From DATJLQ01 sp035509415 (GTDB lineage Bacteria; Pseudomonadota; Alphaproteobacteria; JACZXZ01): 29,393 nucleotides of DNA. Of this stretch, positions 14,080 to 22,025 are shown piece by piece (position 1 is the first letter of the stretch; every line of letters starts with the position of its first letter). The stretch is from the NCBI GenBank assembly GCA_035509415.1, contig DATJLQ010000044.1:1-29393 (forward strand). Direction: 5' to 3'. The translations under genes were made by a program, and so were the position numbers. The notes under the pieces are model-generated. The model was given only the letters and a program-made list of their open reading frames with translations, ran no database searches and was not told where the DNA came from.

Positions 14080-16038
14080 CTATGCCCGGATCGACCGCGC
14101 GGCCTGCTCCTGGCCGAGGGCCGCGAGCGCCGTCGCCACGATGTGCTTGGCATCGAGGCCCGCGCGCTCGTACTGGAGCTCGGGCTTGTCGTGGTCCATG
14201 ACGACGCTCGGCATGTAGAGGGGCCGGAACTTGACGCGGCCGGAATCGAGGAGCCCGCCCTTGATCAGCGCCGCGGTCACGTGGCTCGCGAAGCCGCCGA
14301 TCGTGTTCTCCTCGACCGTGATCAGCACCTCGTGCTGGCTCGCGAGGCGGCGCACCAGCTCCTCGTCCAAGGGCTTGCAGAAGCGCGCGTCGGCGACGGT
14401 CGCCGAAAGCCCGCGCGCCGCGAACTCCTCGGCCGCCTTGAGCGCCTCCTGGAGGCGCGTGCCGTAGGAGAGGATGGCGATCTGGCTCCCCTCGCGCACG
14501 ATCCGGCCCTTGCCGATCTCGAGCGCCACGCCCTCGGCCGGCATCTCGACGCCGACGCCGTCGCCGCGCGGATAGCGCATCGCACTCGGCCGGTCGTCGA
14601 TCGCGACCTGGGTCGCGACCATGTGCACGAGCTCGGCCTCGTCCGAGGGCGACATGAGCACGAACTCGGGGAGACACCCGAGATAGCTCAGATCGAAGGC
14701 GCCGTGGTGGGTCTGGCCGTCGGCGCCCACATAGCCCGCGCGGTCGAGCACGAAGCGCACCGGCAGCTTCTGGATGGCGACGTCGTGCACCACCTGGTCG
14801 TAGCCGCGTTGGAGGAAGGTCGAGTAGATGGCGCAGAAGGGCTTCATACCCTCGGTCGCCATGCCGGCGGCGAAGGTGACGCCGTGCTGCTCGGCGATGC
14901 CGACGTCGAAGGTGCGCTTGGGGAAATGCTCGGCGAAGATGTTGATACCGGTGCCCGACGGCATCGCGGCCGTGATGCCGACGATGCGCGGATCCTTCTC
15001 GGCCTCCTTGACCAGCGCCTGGCCGAATACCTTCGTGTAGGCGGGCGCGTTGGACGCGGCCTTGGCCTGCTTCCCCGTGACCACGTCGAACTTGTTGACG
15101 CCGTGATACTTGTCGGCCGACGCCTCGGCGGGCGCGTAGCCCTTGCCCTTCTGGGTCACCACGTGGATCAGGATCGGTCCCTCGTCCTCCGCGTCGCGCA
15201 CGTTCTTGAGCACGGGCAGCAGATGGTCGAGATTGTGGCCGTCGATCGGCCCGACGTAATAGAAGCCGAGCTCCTCGAAGAGCGTGCCGCCGGTCATGAG
15301 GCCGCGCGCATATTCCTCGGCGCGCTTCGCCGCCTTCTCGAGGCCGCGCGGCAGCACGCGGGTGATTTCCTTGCCCAGATGGCGCAGCGAGCGGTACGAC
15401 TTCGACGAGACGAGGCGCGCGAGATAGGCGCTCATCGCCCCCACGGGCGGGGCGATCGACATGTCGTTGTCGTTGAGGATGACGATGAGCCGGCTCTTGA
15501 TCGCACCCGCGTTGTTCATCGCCTCGTAGGCCATGCCGGCGCTCATGGCACCGTCGCCGATCACCGAGACGACGTTGAAGGTCTTGCCCTGGAGGTCGCG
15601 CGCGACCGCCATGCCGAGGCCGGACGAGATCGAGGTCGAGCTGTGCGCGGCGCCGAACGGGTCGTAGACGCTTTCCGAGCGCTTGGTGAATCCGGAGAGC
15701 CCGCCGCCTTGGCGCAGCGTGCGGATGCGCTCGCGCCGGCCGGTCAGGATCTTGTGCGGGTAGCACTGATGACCCACGTCCCAGATGAGCTTGTCCTCGG
15801 GCGTGGAGAACACGTGGTGGATCGCGACCGTGAGCTCGATCACGCCGAGCCCCGCGCCGAGATGGCCGCCGGTGACCGAGACCGCGTCGATGGTCTCGCG
15901 CCGCAGCTCGTCGGCGAGCTGCTTCAGCTGGTCGATCGAGAAGGCGCGGATGTCCCCCGGCACCTTGACCCGGTCGAGTAGCGGCGTCGTGCTCTCGAGA
16001 GCCTGCCCGTTGCCCGATTTTTCGGCTTCGCCCGACAT
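14080..16038 (-). CDS. dxs: 1-deoxy-D-xylulose-5-phosphate synthase
   Basis: Dxs joins pyruvate and glyceraldehyde 3-phosphate with thiamine diphosphate, the first and rate-limiting step of the MEP isoprenoid pathway. The 652-residue protein is full length. It has SVTGGHLGAGLGVIELT, the dimer-interface segment IWDVGHQCYPHKILTG (85-100) and the ThDP motif GDG (161-163) with Asn189. The transketolase-like Pyr domain follows (FDVGIAEQHGVTFAAGMA and DRAGYVGADGQTHHG), then the C-terminal domain. The start at 16038 was chosen over the longer frame (open to 16176) because that extension overlaps ispA. The ribosome site is poor. It lies 67 bp after ispA, its substrate-flow partner. Confidence 0.96.
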   Translation of the reverse strand: MSGEAEKSGNGQALESTTPLLDRVKVPGDIRAFSIDQLKQLADELRRETIDAVSVTGGHLGAGLGVIELTVAIHHVFSTPEDKLIWDVGHQCYPHKILTGRRERIRTLRQGGGLSGFTKRSESVYDPFGAAHSSTSISSGLGMAVARDLQGKTFNVVSVIGDGAMSAGMAYEAMNNAGAIKSRLIVILNDNDMSIAPPVGAMSAYLARLVSSKSYRSLRHLGKEITRVLPRGLEKAAKRAEEYARGLMTGGTLFEELGFYYVGPIDGHNLDHLLPVLKNVRDAEDEGPILIHVVTQKGKGYAPAEASADKYHGVNKFDVVTGKQAKAASNAPAYTKVFGQALVKEAEKDPRIVGITAAMPSGTGINIFAEHFPKRTFDVGIAEQHGVTFAAGMATEGMKPFCAIYSTFLQRGYDQVVHDVAIQKLPVRFVLDRAGYVGADGQTHHGAFDLSYLGCLPEFVLMSPSDEAELVHMVATQVAIDDRPSAMRYPRGDGVGVEMPAEGVALEIGKGRIVREGSQIAILSYGTRLQEALKAAEEFAARGLSATVADARFCKPLDEELVRRLASQHEVLITVEENTIGGFASHVTAALIKGGLLDSGRVKFRPLYMPSVVMDHDKPELQYERAGLDAKHIVATALAALGQEQAARSIRA

Positions 16039-16105
16039 GGTACCCGTCGCTCGTTCGGTGTTGCAGCGCCCAACAAGCGGAGATGGCGCCGCGATGGCCT
16101 GGATT

Positions 16106-16993
16106 TCAAGCCCGCCGCGAGACGACGAAGCGGGCCAGTGCCGACAAAGGTACGGCCTTTTTGCCAAAAATATCAAGGCAAGAAACGGCGCGATCTGCCA
16201 GTATTTCCGCCTCTTTTCTGGCCTTTTCCGCGCCTAAAAGTGACACAAAAGTGGCTTTCCCCGCCGCCGCATCCTTGCCGACCTTCTTTCCCGTCTCGGC
16301 TTCGGTCCCGAGCGCATCCAACAGGTCGTCGGCTATTTGGAATGCCAAGCCTAAATATTGTGCATAGTCCAGTAATGCCTTGCGCGCCTTCGGGGACGCC
16401 TTGCCGAGAATCGGCCCCGCCAGGCAGGAATAACGGAACAGGGCGCCCGTTTTCATGCTCTGGAGGCGCTTGATCTCGCCGAGCGAGAGCTGGCGCGTTT
16501 CGGCCTCGAGGTCGAACATCTGCCCGCCCACCATGCCGTGGGCGCCCGCGGCCTCGGCGAGCGCGGTCACGAGCGCCGCGCGCACTTTCGCGTCCGGATG
16601 GGTCTTGGGGTCGGCGAGCACCTCGAAGGCCAAAGTAAGCAAGCCGTCGCCCGCGAGGATCGCGGTCGCCTCGCCGAACTGGATGTGGCAGGTGGGCCGG
16701 CCGCGACGGAGATCGTCGTCGTCCATCGCGGGGAGATCGTCATGCACGAGCGAATAGCAATGCACCAGCTCGACCGCGGCTCCCGCGCGCGCGGCGTAGG
16801 GCTTGGGCACGTCGAAGAGCGCAGCCCCCTGGATCGCGAGGAAAGGACGCAAGCGCTTCCCGCCGCCGAGGGTTGCGTAGCGCATCGCCTCGAACACCGG
16901 CGCCTCGGGACCCTTCCCCTTGGGGAGAATGCGCTCGAGCGCGGCTTCGACGGCGCGCGTCGCGGCCTTCAATGCGGAATCGAAATTCGCCAC
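16106..16993 (-). CDS. ispA: Farnesyl diphosphate synthase / geranyltranstransferase
   Basis: IspA condenses IPP with DMAPP and GPP to farnesyl diphosphate, feeding ubiquinone, hopanoid and undecaprenyl synthesis. The 295-residue protein has both Asp-rich metal motifs: FARM DDLPAMD at 85-91 and SARM DDLLD at 222-226. It also has GGKRLRP near 43-50 and GQMFDLEAE near 157-164. The bacterial type-II two-residue insertion in FARM (DDx4D) is present and fits FPP synthase. Translation starts at GTG (16991-16993). It sits 28 bp after xseB and 67 bp before dxs, the classic xseB-ispA-dxs order. Confidence 0.95.
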   Translation of the reverse strand: MANFDSALKAATRAVEAALERILPKGKGPEAPVFEAMRYATLGGGKRLRPFLAIQGAALFDVPKPYAARAGAAVELVHCYSLVHDDLPAMDDDDLRRGRPTCHIQFGEATAILAGDGLLTLAFEVLADPKTHPDAKVRAALVTALAEAAGAHGMVGGQMFDLEAETRQLSLGEIKRLQSMKTGALFRYSCLAGPILGKASPKARKALLDYAQYLGLAFQIADDLLDALGTEAETGKKVGKDAAAGKATFVSLLGAEKARKEAEILADRAVSCLDIFGKKAVPLSALARFVVSRRA

Positions 16994-17021
16994 CGGAGCC
17001 CCCGAGGAATCCCGTTCGTCC

Positions 17022-17288
17022 CTAATCGCGCTCGACCGGCGCCAGGCCCGTGGGCCCGCTCGCGCCCAGCACGATCTTCTCGACCTTGGCCTTGGCCTCC
17101 TCGAGCTTCTTCTCGCAGTGGCGCTTCAGGAGCGCGCCCCGCGCATAGGCCTTGATCGCATCCTCGAGCTTGCCCTTGCCTTCCTCGAGCTGGCGCACGA
17201 TGCCCTCGAGCTCGGCGAGCGCCTCCTCGAAGCCGAGCTTCGCGATGTCGGCGGGAATTTTGCTGTCGGGCGTCGGGCTCTCGGCCAT
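17022..17288 (-). CDS. xseB: Exodeoxyribonuclease VII small subunit
   Basis: XseB is the 88-residue helical subunit that wraps the large subunit XseA in exonuclease VII, which degrades single-stranded DNA to short oligonucleotides. The sequence has the family pattern GFEEALAELEGIVRQLEEG...LEDAIKAYARGALLKRHCEKKL in two long helices. The ATG at 17288 follows AGGGGATCC. XseA is not in the window. The gene sits 84 bp downstream of the HDAC-like gene and 28 bp upstream of ispA. Confidence 0.95.
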   Translation of the reverse strand: MAESPTPDSKIPADIAKLGFEEALAELEGIVRQLEEGKGKLEDAIKAYARGALLKRHCEKKLEEAKAKVEKIVLGASGPTGLAPVERD

Positions 17289-17372
17289 GGATCCCCTGGG
17301 TTTCGGCGCGCGCGGGCCGGGGCGCTTGAGCTGCGCAATATAGGTGCCGCGCCAAGGCGAGGCAAGCCGGCC

Positions 17373-18305
17373 TCACCCCGACATCAGCACGTCGACATGG
17401 GCGGCGGCCGACGCACCCAGCGCCGCGAGGTCGTAGCCGCCCTCGAGCACCGAGACGACGCGCCCCTGGGCGTGGCGCTCGGCGATCCGGCACAGCTCGC
17501 GCGTCGCCCAGGCGAAATCGTCCTCGCTGAAATTGAGCGACGCCAGGGGATCGCGCGCATGGGCGTCGAAGCCGGCCGAGATCATGACCAGCTCGGGCTT
17601 GAACGCGTCGAGCGCCGGCAGCACCGCGGTTTCCATGGCGCGCCGGAATTCGGGCCCGCCCGAGAAGGCGGCGAGCGGCGCGTTGACGATGTTGTTCGCG
17701 ACGCCGCGCTCGGATGCGGCGCCGGTGCCGGGATAGAGCGGCCATTGATGGGTCGAGGCGTAGAAGAGATTCGGGTCGCGCTCGAAATAGGCTTGCGTGC
17801 CGTTGCCATGATGGACGTCGAAATCCATCACCGCGACCTTCTTCAACCCGTGCACCGCGCGCGCCTGCTCGGCGCCGATCGCGATGTTGTTGAAGAGGCA
17901 GAAGCCCATCGATTGCTGCGGCTCGGCATGGTGACCCGGCGGGCGCACGGCGCAGAAGGCGTTGCGCGCCTCCCCGCTCATGACCGCATCGACCGCCGCG
18001 CACACGGCCCCCGCCGCGCGTAGCGCCGCCTCGCGCGAGCCGGGCGAGACGATCGTGTCGCCGTCGATCCCGCTCCAGCCCTCGCTCGGGATCTGCTCGA
18101 GGAGCCACTCGACGAAGCGTTCCGGATGCACGCGCGCGATCTGCGCCGTGTCGGCGAGCGGCGCCGAGCGGCGCTGCAGGAGGGCGAAGGATTCGCCCTC
18201 GAGCGCTGCGAGCACGGCCTTCAAGCGCTCCGGCCGCTCGGGGTGATGAGGACCCGTGTCGTGCCCGAGACAGGCCGGATGGGTGAACAGCAATGTCGGC
18301 TTCAT
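17373..18305 (-). CDS. Histone deacetylase-family amidohydrolase (HDAC/acetoin-utilisation type)
   Basis: This is a Zn-dependent deacetylase of 310 residues, class II-like. It has the active-site pair His125-His126 (RPPGHHAE), the Zn ligands Asp163 and His165 (DFDVHHGNGTQ) and Asp247 (SAGFDAH), and the transition-state Tyr291 in LEGGYDL. All key residues are present, so the enzyme should be active. In bacteria the substrate could be an acetylpolyamine, acetyl-lysine protein or other acyl amide; sequence alone does not decide. AAGGGG precedes the ATG. The gene follows the TusA-like gene by 15 bp and heads the xseB-ispA-dxs run, a linkage common in alphaproteobacteria. Confidence 0.92.
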   Translation of the reverse strand: MKPTLLFTHPACLGHDTGPHHPERPERLKAVLAALEGESFALLQRRSAPLADTAQIARVHPERFVEWLLEQIPSEGWSGIDGDTIVSPGSREAALRAAGAVCAAVDAVMSGEARNAFCAVRPPGHHAEPQQSMGFCLFNNIAIGAEQARAVHGLKKVAVMDFDVHHGNGTQAYFERDPNLFYASTHQWPLYPGTGAASERGVANNIVNAPLAAFSGGPEFRRAMETAVLPALDAFKPELVMISAGFDAHARDPLASLNFSEDDFAWATRELCRIAERHAQGRVVSVLEGGYDLAALGASAAAHVDVLMSG

Positions 18306-18320
18306 CGTGACCCCTTCTCT

Positions 18321-18551
18321 CTATCCGCCTTTGCGGATCTCGAATACGAACACGTCGCCCTCGCGCCGCGACGACAAGAGCGCATCGCCGGTCGTGGCGC
18401 AAAACGCCTCGAAATCCTTGACCGAGCCCGGATCGGTCGCATGCACCTCGAGCACGGCGCCGCGCTCGAGCGCCTTCATCGCGCGCCGCGCCTTGAGCAC
18501 GGGGAGCGGGCATTTGAGGCCCTTGGTGTCGAGCGTTTGGCGCATCGTCAT
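18321..18551 (-). CDS. TusA-family sulfurtransferase
   Basis: This 76-residue sulfur-carrier protein has the TusA fold. The signature GLKCPLPVLKAR places the persulfide-carrying Cys at residue 14 in a C-P-x-P motif; the rest (VLEVHATDPGSVKDF...FVFEIRKG) matches the family. TusA proteins pass sulfur as a persulfide to partners in tRNA thiolation, molybdopterin synthesis or sulfur oxidation; which applies here is unknown. The start may be ATG 18551 or the second ATG two codons later. It is the first gene of the minus-strand run (15 bp before the HDAC-like gene) and is divergent from an ArsR regulator. Confidence 0.92.
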   Translation of the reverse strand: MTMRQTLDTKGLKCPLPVLKARRAMKALERGAVLEVHATDPGSVKDFEAFCATTGDALLSSRREGDVFVFEIRKGG

Positions 18552-18715
18552 GGTCCGTGTCCGATTCTACCGATCCGGCGTGCGTCGCCGCAACCGGAGT
18601 TGCGCGTCATTATCAATCCAGGAATGGCGGTAAGCGCCAGTCCCGGTTTCGAAAACATTTTTTCCATCGCGGCGCGTGCACCCGCGCCGTTCACGATCCC
18701 TTGATCGGCCGTGAC

Positions 18716-18756
18716 TTGGATGAAAGCACCTTTGTCATTATGCTGATATACTAATG
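18716..18756 (+). promoter_or_regulatory. Candidate promoter/operator region of the ArsR-family gene
   Basis: The 202-bp gap between tusA and the ArsR gene is AT-richer near 18716-18756. A weak pair TTGGAT (18716-18721) and TATGCT (18739-18744) has 17-bp spacing and would start transcription almost at the ATG (18754). An interrupted inverted repeat, CATTA (18736-18740) and TAATG (18752-18756) with 11-bp spacer, overlaps the start and could be an operator for autoregulation. A second TATACT follows TG at 18744-18752. Evidence is by eye only. Confidence 0.3.
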
Positions 18757-19098
18757 GAACCACTGGTACTCAAGGAAAACGCCCATCGGGCGACGACGCT
18801 CCTGAAGGCGCTCGGCAACGAGCGGCGCCTTCTCATTCTGTGCTATCTCGCGAGCGGCGAGCACAGCGTGGGCGAGCTCGAGGACCTGGTGGGCCTGAGC
18901 CAATCGGCCTTGAGCCAACATCTGGCGCGGCTCCGGCGCGACCAACTGGTCAAGACCCGGCGCAACGCCCAGACCATCTATTATTCCCTCGCGAGCCCCG
19001 AGACGCGCGCGCTGATCGAGGTGCTTTACGGCCTATATTGCGCGCCCGTCGCCGGCAACGGCCACGACAAGCACACCCAGCCCGCGATCCGCTCCTGA
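18754..19098 (+). CDS. ArsR-family regulator, SqrR/BigR-like (putative persulfide sensor)
   Basis: This 114-residue winged-helix repressor has the ArsR core: LLKALGNERRLLILCYL, then helix-turn-helix VGELEDLVGLSQSALSQHLARLRRDQLVKTRR with the wing AQTIYYSLAS. Cys30 (in helix 2) and Cys96 (in the last helix) are 66 residues apart. This is the same spacing as Cys41/Cys107 of SqrR and Cys42/Cys108 of BigR, which form a polysulfide bridge with reactive sulfur species. No metal-binding CxC motif of ArsR/SmtB is present. It is divergent from the TusA gene, supporting sulfur sensing by inference. No ribosome site is seen, so a near-leaderless mRNA is possible. Confidence 0.88.
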   Translation: MEPLVLKENAHRATTLLKALGNERRLLILCYLASGEHSVGELEDLVGLSQSALSQHLARLRRDQLVKTRRNAQTIYYSLASPETRALIEVLYGLYCAPVAGNGHDKHTQPAIRS

Positions 19099-19132
19099 AC
19101 CCGTCGCACGCGCGAACTAACGCCCGCGTCGC

Positions 19133-20755
19133 TCACGCGGGTGCCGGGAAATCGACGCCCTCCTGCATCAATGCCTCGAGAGTCGCGCGCGCCCCCTGAA
19201 CGGCCGCGCGCCGGTGATAGAAGGCGAGTGCGCGGAGCCCGCCGAGCTCCTCGCCGCCGCCCGCGCGTCCCGGGCCGCCATGGGTGCACATGGGCATGAC
19301 GATGCCGTGGCCGGTGTGGCTCTTGCCGATCGAGGGATCGACCGCGAGCACGCGTCCGTGGCTCGGAGCCAAGGCGCGCGCGGTGTGCGCGAGAAACGCC
19401 CGATCCTCGCTGAAGACCGAGGCCGCGAGCGAGCCGCCGCCGCGCGCCGCGAGCTCGACCGCCTGGGCGGCCGTCGCGTAGGGCATGAGAGTCGCGACCG
19501 GGCCGAACACCTCGACCTCGTGGGGTGCGTGCGCGCTCATGGGATCGGCCGCCTCGAGCAGGGTCGGCGGCACGAACGCCCCTTTGCGGCCGTCGGCGCC
19601 CAGGGGCGTGAATTTCTCGGGGAAGTAACGCGGCCGCGTCTCGGCCGCGAGCTGGGCGATGCCGGCGAGCACCGATTGCTGCTGCGCCTTCGAGACGACG
19701 GGTCCCATGCGCACCTCTTCGAGACGCGGGTCGCCCACGGGAAGGGCCGCGAGCTTGGCCGCGATCGCGTCGCCCGCCGAACCGGCGAGAGACGCGGGCA
19801 CGAAGACGCGCCGGATCGCGGTGCATTTCTGGCCCGCCTTCACCGTCATCTCGCGCACGATTTCGGTCACGAAGAGATCGAAGGCGGGCGAGCCGGGCGT
19901 GGCCTCGGGCCCGAGAATCGAGGAATTGAGGCTGTCGGCCTCGATATTCACGCGCACGCCGCGCGCGATCACGCGGGCGTGGGTGCGCACGACGTCCGCA
20001 GTCGCGGCCGAGCCCGTGAAGACGATGGCATCGCCGGTCTCGAGATGGTCGAGGAGATCGCGCGGCCGGCCCGCGATGATCGAGAGCGCGCCCGGCGGCA
20101 AGACGCCCGCGCCCAACGCCGCCTCGACCGAGGCGACCGCGAGCCACGCGGTCGCCGTCGCGGGCTTGGCCAAGACGGGCACGCCCGCGAGGAGACTCAC
20201 CGCCGCCTTCTCCCACAGATTCCAGGCCGGGAAGTTGAACGCGTTGATGTGAAGCGCGACGCCTTCGAGCGGAACGCCGATATGGAGCGCTTGGAAATTC
20301 TCGTCGCGCCCGAGACGCACGGGCGGCGTCTCGCGCAGGACCCTGGCCTCGCCGAGTTTGGAGCCCGCGCGCGCGAAGAATTTGAGCGTGCCGATGGCCC
20401 CCTCGATGTCGATCGCGGCGTCGAGCTTGGTATTGCCCGAATTGGCGCGCGCGATCGCCTCGAACTCGGCGCGGCGCGCGGCGAGCGCCTCGGCGATGCG
20501 ATCGAGCATCTGGGCGCGCGCGGCGTAGCTCATGGCGCGCAGCGCGGTACCGCCGTTGAGGCGCGCGAAGCCGAGCGCCGCCTTGAGATCGACGCCCTCG
20601 GCGTCGGCCCAGACGAGCTCGTCCCCCGTCGTGGGATCGACCAAGGCCGAGCCCGGTCCGGTGCCGAAACGCCACGCGCCCGCGAGATAATTCCCGAGCC
20701 GGCGCCGCCCGTCCGAGCCCGTTTGGATCGCGCCCATCTCGCCCATCTCGCTCAT
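19133..20755 (-). CDS. PaaZ/BoxD-type aldehyde dehydrogenase (no MaoC hydratase domain)
   Basis: The 540-residue aldehyde dehydrogenase likely oxidises a ring-opened CoA semialdehyde (3-oxo-5,6-dehydrosuberyl- or 3,4-dehydroadipyl-CoA semialdehyde). Visible motifs are NAFNFPAWN (171-179), LAKPATATA with Lys197, FTGSAAT (246-252), the general base Glu272 (NIEADSLN) and nucleophile Cys311 in KAGQKCTAIRR, a phrase typical of PaaZ. PaaZ proper has an added C-terminal MaoC-like ring-opening hydratase of about 140 residues; here the protein ends after the dehydrogenase. AGGAGGAGGG precedes the ATG at 20755 and decides the start. It is divergent from paaG, with triplicated 15-bp units between them. 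Confidence 0.85.
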   Translation of the reverse strand: MSEMGEMGAIQTGSDGRRRLGNYLAGAWRFGTGPGSALVDPTTGDELVWADAEGVDLKAALGFARLNGGTALRAMSYAARAQMLDRIAEALAARRAEFEAIARANSGNTKLDAAIDIEGAIGTLKFFARAGSKLGEARVLRETPPVRLGRDENFQALHIGVPLEGVALHINAFNFPAWNLWEKAAVSLLAGVPVLAKPATATAWLAVASVEAALGAGVLPPGALSIIAGRPRDLLDHLETGDAIVFTGSAATADVVRTHARVIARGVRVNIEADSLNSSILGPEATPGSPAFDLFVTEIVREMTVKAGQKCTAIRRVFVPASLAGSAGDAIAAKLAALPVGDPRLEEVRMGPVVSKAQQQSVLAGIAQLAAETRPRYFPEKFTPLGADGRKGAFVPPTLLEAADPMSAHAPHEVEVFGPVATLMPYATAAQAVELAARGGGSLAASVFSEDRAFLAHTARALAPSHGRVLAVDPSIGKSHTGHGIVMPMCTHGGPGRAGGGEELGGLRALAFYHRRAAVQGARATLEALMQEGVDFPAPA

Positions 20756-20805
20756 CGGTCCCTCCTCCTCAATCGGTCGAGGAGAGTTGCGCCCCGAACT
20801 GCTCA

Positions 20806-20850
20806 GGTCAAGGGCGCATGGGTCGGGAGCGCACAGGTCAGGGGCGCATG
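20806..20850 (+). repeat. Three imperfect 15-bp tandem units in the paa divergent region
   Basis: Units GGTCAAGGGCGCATG (20806-20820), GGTCGGGAGCGCACA (20821-20835) and GGTCAGGGGCGCATG (20836-20850) lie between the divergent aldehyde dehydrogenase and isomerase genes. Units 1 and 3 differ at one base. The position suits an operator or iteron-like binding site, but a simple slippage product is equally possible. Confidence 0.75.
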
Positions 20851-20928
20851 CGTGCATGTCGGCGTCCGCTGGTTGACGCGCGCACGCGGCGCGCGTTAGC
20901 TAGCGGGCGCGGCGGCGAGGGGGATAAA

Positions 20929-21720
20929 ATGGCGGACGCGAGCATTCTCTATTCGGTCGAGGGCGGGGTCGCGACGATCACGCTCAACCGGCCCGACCGG
21001 CTCAACGCCTTCAACGACGCAATGCACGAGTTGCTGCGCGAGGCGCTCGCGCGCGCGGCGGAGGATGAGCGCGTGCGCGCACTCCTCGTGACCGGCGCGG
21101 GACGCGGCTTTTGCGCGGGCCAGGATCTCTCGGACCGGATCTTCAATCCCGCCGAAGGGGCGCGCGACCTCGGCGCCACGATCGACAAGCTCTACAATCC
21201 CCTCGTCCGCACGCTGCGCGCGTTGCCGAAGCCGGTCGTGGCCGCGGTCAACGGGGTCGCGGCGGGGGCCGGCTGCAACATAGCGCTCGCCTGCGACATC
21301 GTGCTCGCGGGCCGCTCGGCGAGCTTCCTTGAGGCCTTCGCGCGTATCGGCCTGGTGCCCGATTCGGGCGGCACCTATTTCCTCCCCCGCCTCGTCGGGA
21401 GTGCGCGCGCGATGGCGTTGGCGCTTCTCGCCGAGCCGGTTTCGGCCGAGCGCGCCGTCGAGATCGGGCTCATCTGGCAATGCCACGACGACGATAAACT
21501 GATGACCGAGGCGAACGCCCTCGCGCACCGCCTCGCAAACATGCCGACCAAGGGGCTGGCGCTCATCAAGCAGGCCCTCAACGCCTCCTTCGGCAACGAC
21601 CTCGACCGCCAGCTCGACCTCGAGCGCGATCTCCAGCGCGCGGCCGGCCGCACCGAGGATTATCGCGAGGGGGTCGCGGCCTTCCTCGAGAAACGCAAGC
21701 CCGGCTTCAAGGGCCGCTAG
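20929..21720 (+). CDS. paaG: Enoyl-CoA hydratase/isomerase, PaaG-like (epoxy-phenylacetyl-CoA to oxepin-CoA isomerase)
   Basis: The 263-residue crotonase-fold enzyme probably isomerises ring-1,2-epoxyphenylacetyl-CoA to oxepin-CoA or shifts double bonds in beta-oxidation of the ring-opened product. It has ITLNRPDRLNAFN, the CoA oxyanion segment GRGFCAGQDL (58-67), VNGVAAGAGCNIALACD, and ARIGLVPDSGGTYFLPRLVG, in which Asp145 aligns with the catalytic Asp of PaaG. No Glu pair of a classical hydratase is evident. The start at 20929 follows GAGGGGG; the frame is open back to 20818. Neighbouring PaaZ-type and thiolase genes support the pathway. A generic enoyl-CoA isomerase is the alternative. Confidence 0.85.
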   Translation: MADASILYSVEGGVATITLNRPDRLNAFNDAMHELLREALARAAEDERVRALLVTGAGRGFCAGQDLSDRIFNPAEGARDLGATIDKLYNPLVRTLRALPKPVVAAVNGVAAGAGCNIALACDIVLAGRSASFLEAFARIGLVPDSGGTYFLPRLVGSARAMALALLAEPVSAERAVEIGLIWQCHDDDKLMTEANALAHRLANMPTKGLALIKQALNASFGNDLDRQLDLERDLQRAAGRTEDYREGVAAFLEKRKPGFKGR

Positions 21721-21740
21721 GCCGCAAGCGCCGCCCGCCA

Positions 21741-21940
21741 GTAGTGGGTCGATTTCACCTCATCCTTCGAGACGCGCCCTATGGGCGCCCTCAGGACGAG
21801 GCGAACCGCCATCGATCCAAACTCTCATCTTGAGGAGCAGCCCGCCGGCCTTCGGCCGGCCCTCCGATCCGAAGGATGCGACGCGTCGCGCCGCGGGCTG
21901 CGTCTCGAAAGACGAGGGTTTGGACCAACTGACCCACTAC
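21741..21940. repeat. 200-bp nested palindromic intergenic element with 10-bp terminal inverted repeats
   Basis: Almost all of the 305-bp gap between paaG and the thiolase gene is this element. Ends are exact inverted repeats GTAGTGGGTC (21741-21750) and GACCCACTAC (21931-21940). Inside are near-inverted 14-mers at 21816-21829/21911-21924 (12 of 14), a 9-bp exact stem 21837-21845/21893-21901, and a GCCGGCC-TTC-GGCCGGC hairpin 21844-21860. There is also a left-arm hairpin 21758-21766/21793-21801 with inner GCGCCC/GGGCGC (21774-21779/21783-21788). No protein fits. It looks like a dispersed, non-autonomous palindromic repeat; copy number in the genome is unknown. Confidence 0.8.
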
Positions 21941-22025
21941 CGCCCGCCCCGGCCCTGGTCAAACGGGCGCCTTAGGGGTAAATCAAGCGCCGAGCCCGAG
22001 CGCCCGTCCCTGGCCAGGAGTCCCC

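Noticed and set aside
13345..14081. 6-bp CGATCT direct repeat as target-site duplication of the MNT/HEPN cassette
   Set aside because: Too short to distinguish from chance, and one copy lies partly in the dxs stop codon; kept only as a side note.
13936..15981. Long plus-strand open frame opposite dxs
   Set aside because: Antisense shadow of dxs; no recognisable domain, and the translation is full of Arg/His/Val/Asp runs.
18548..18763. 71-codon minus-strand frame whose stop overlaps the tusA ATG as ATGA
   Set aside because: The overlap resembles coupling, but the frame begins inside the ArsR gene, covers the divergent promoter region, has no ribosome site or family pattern, and is probably chance.
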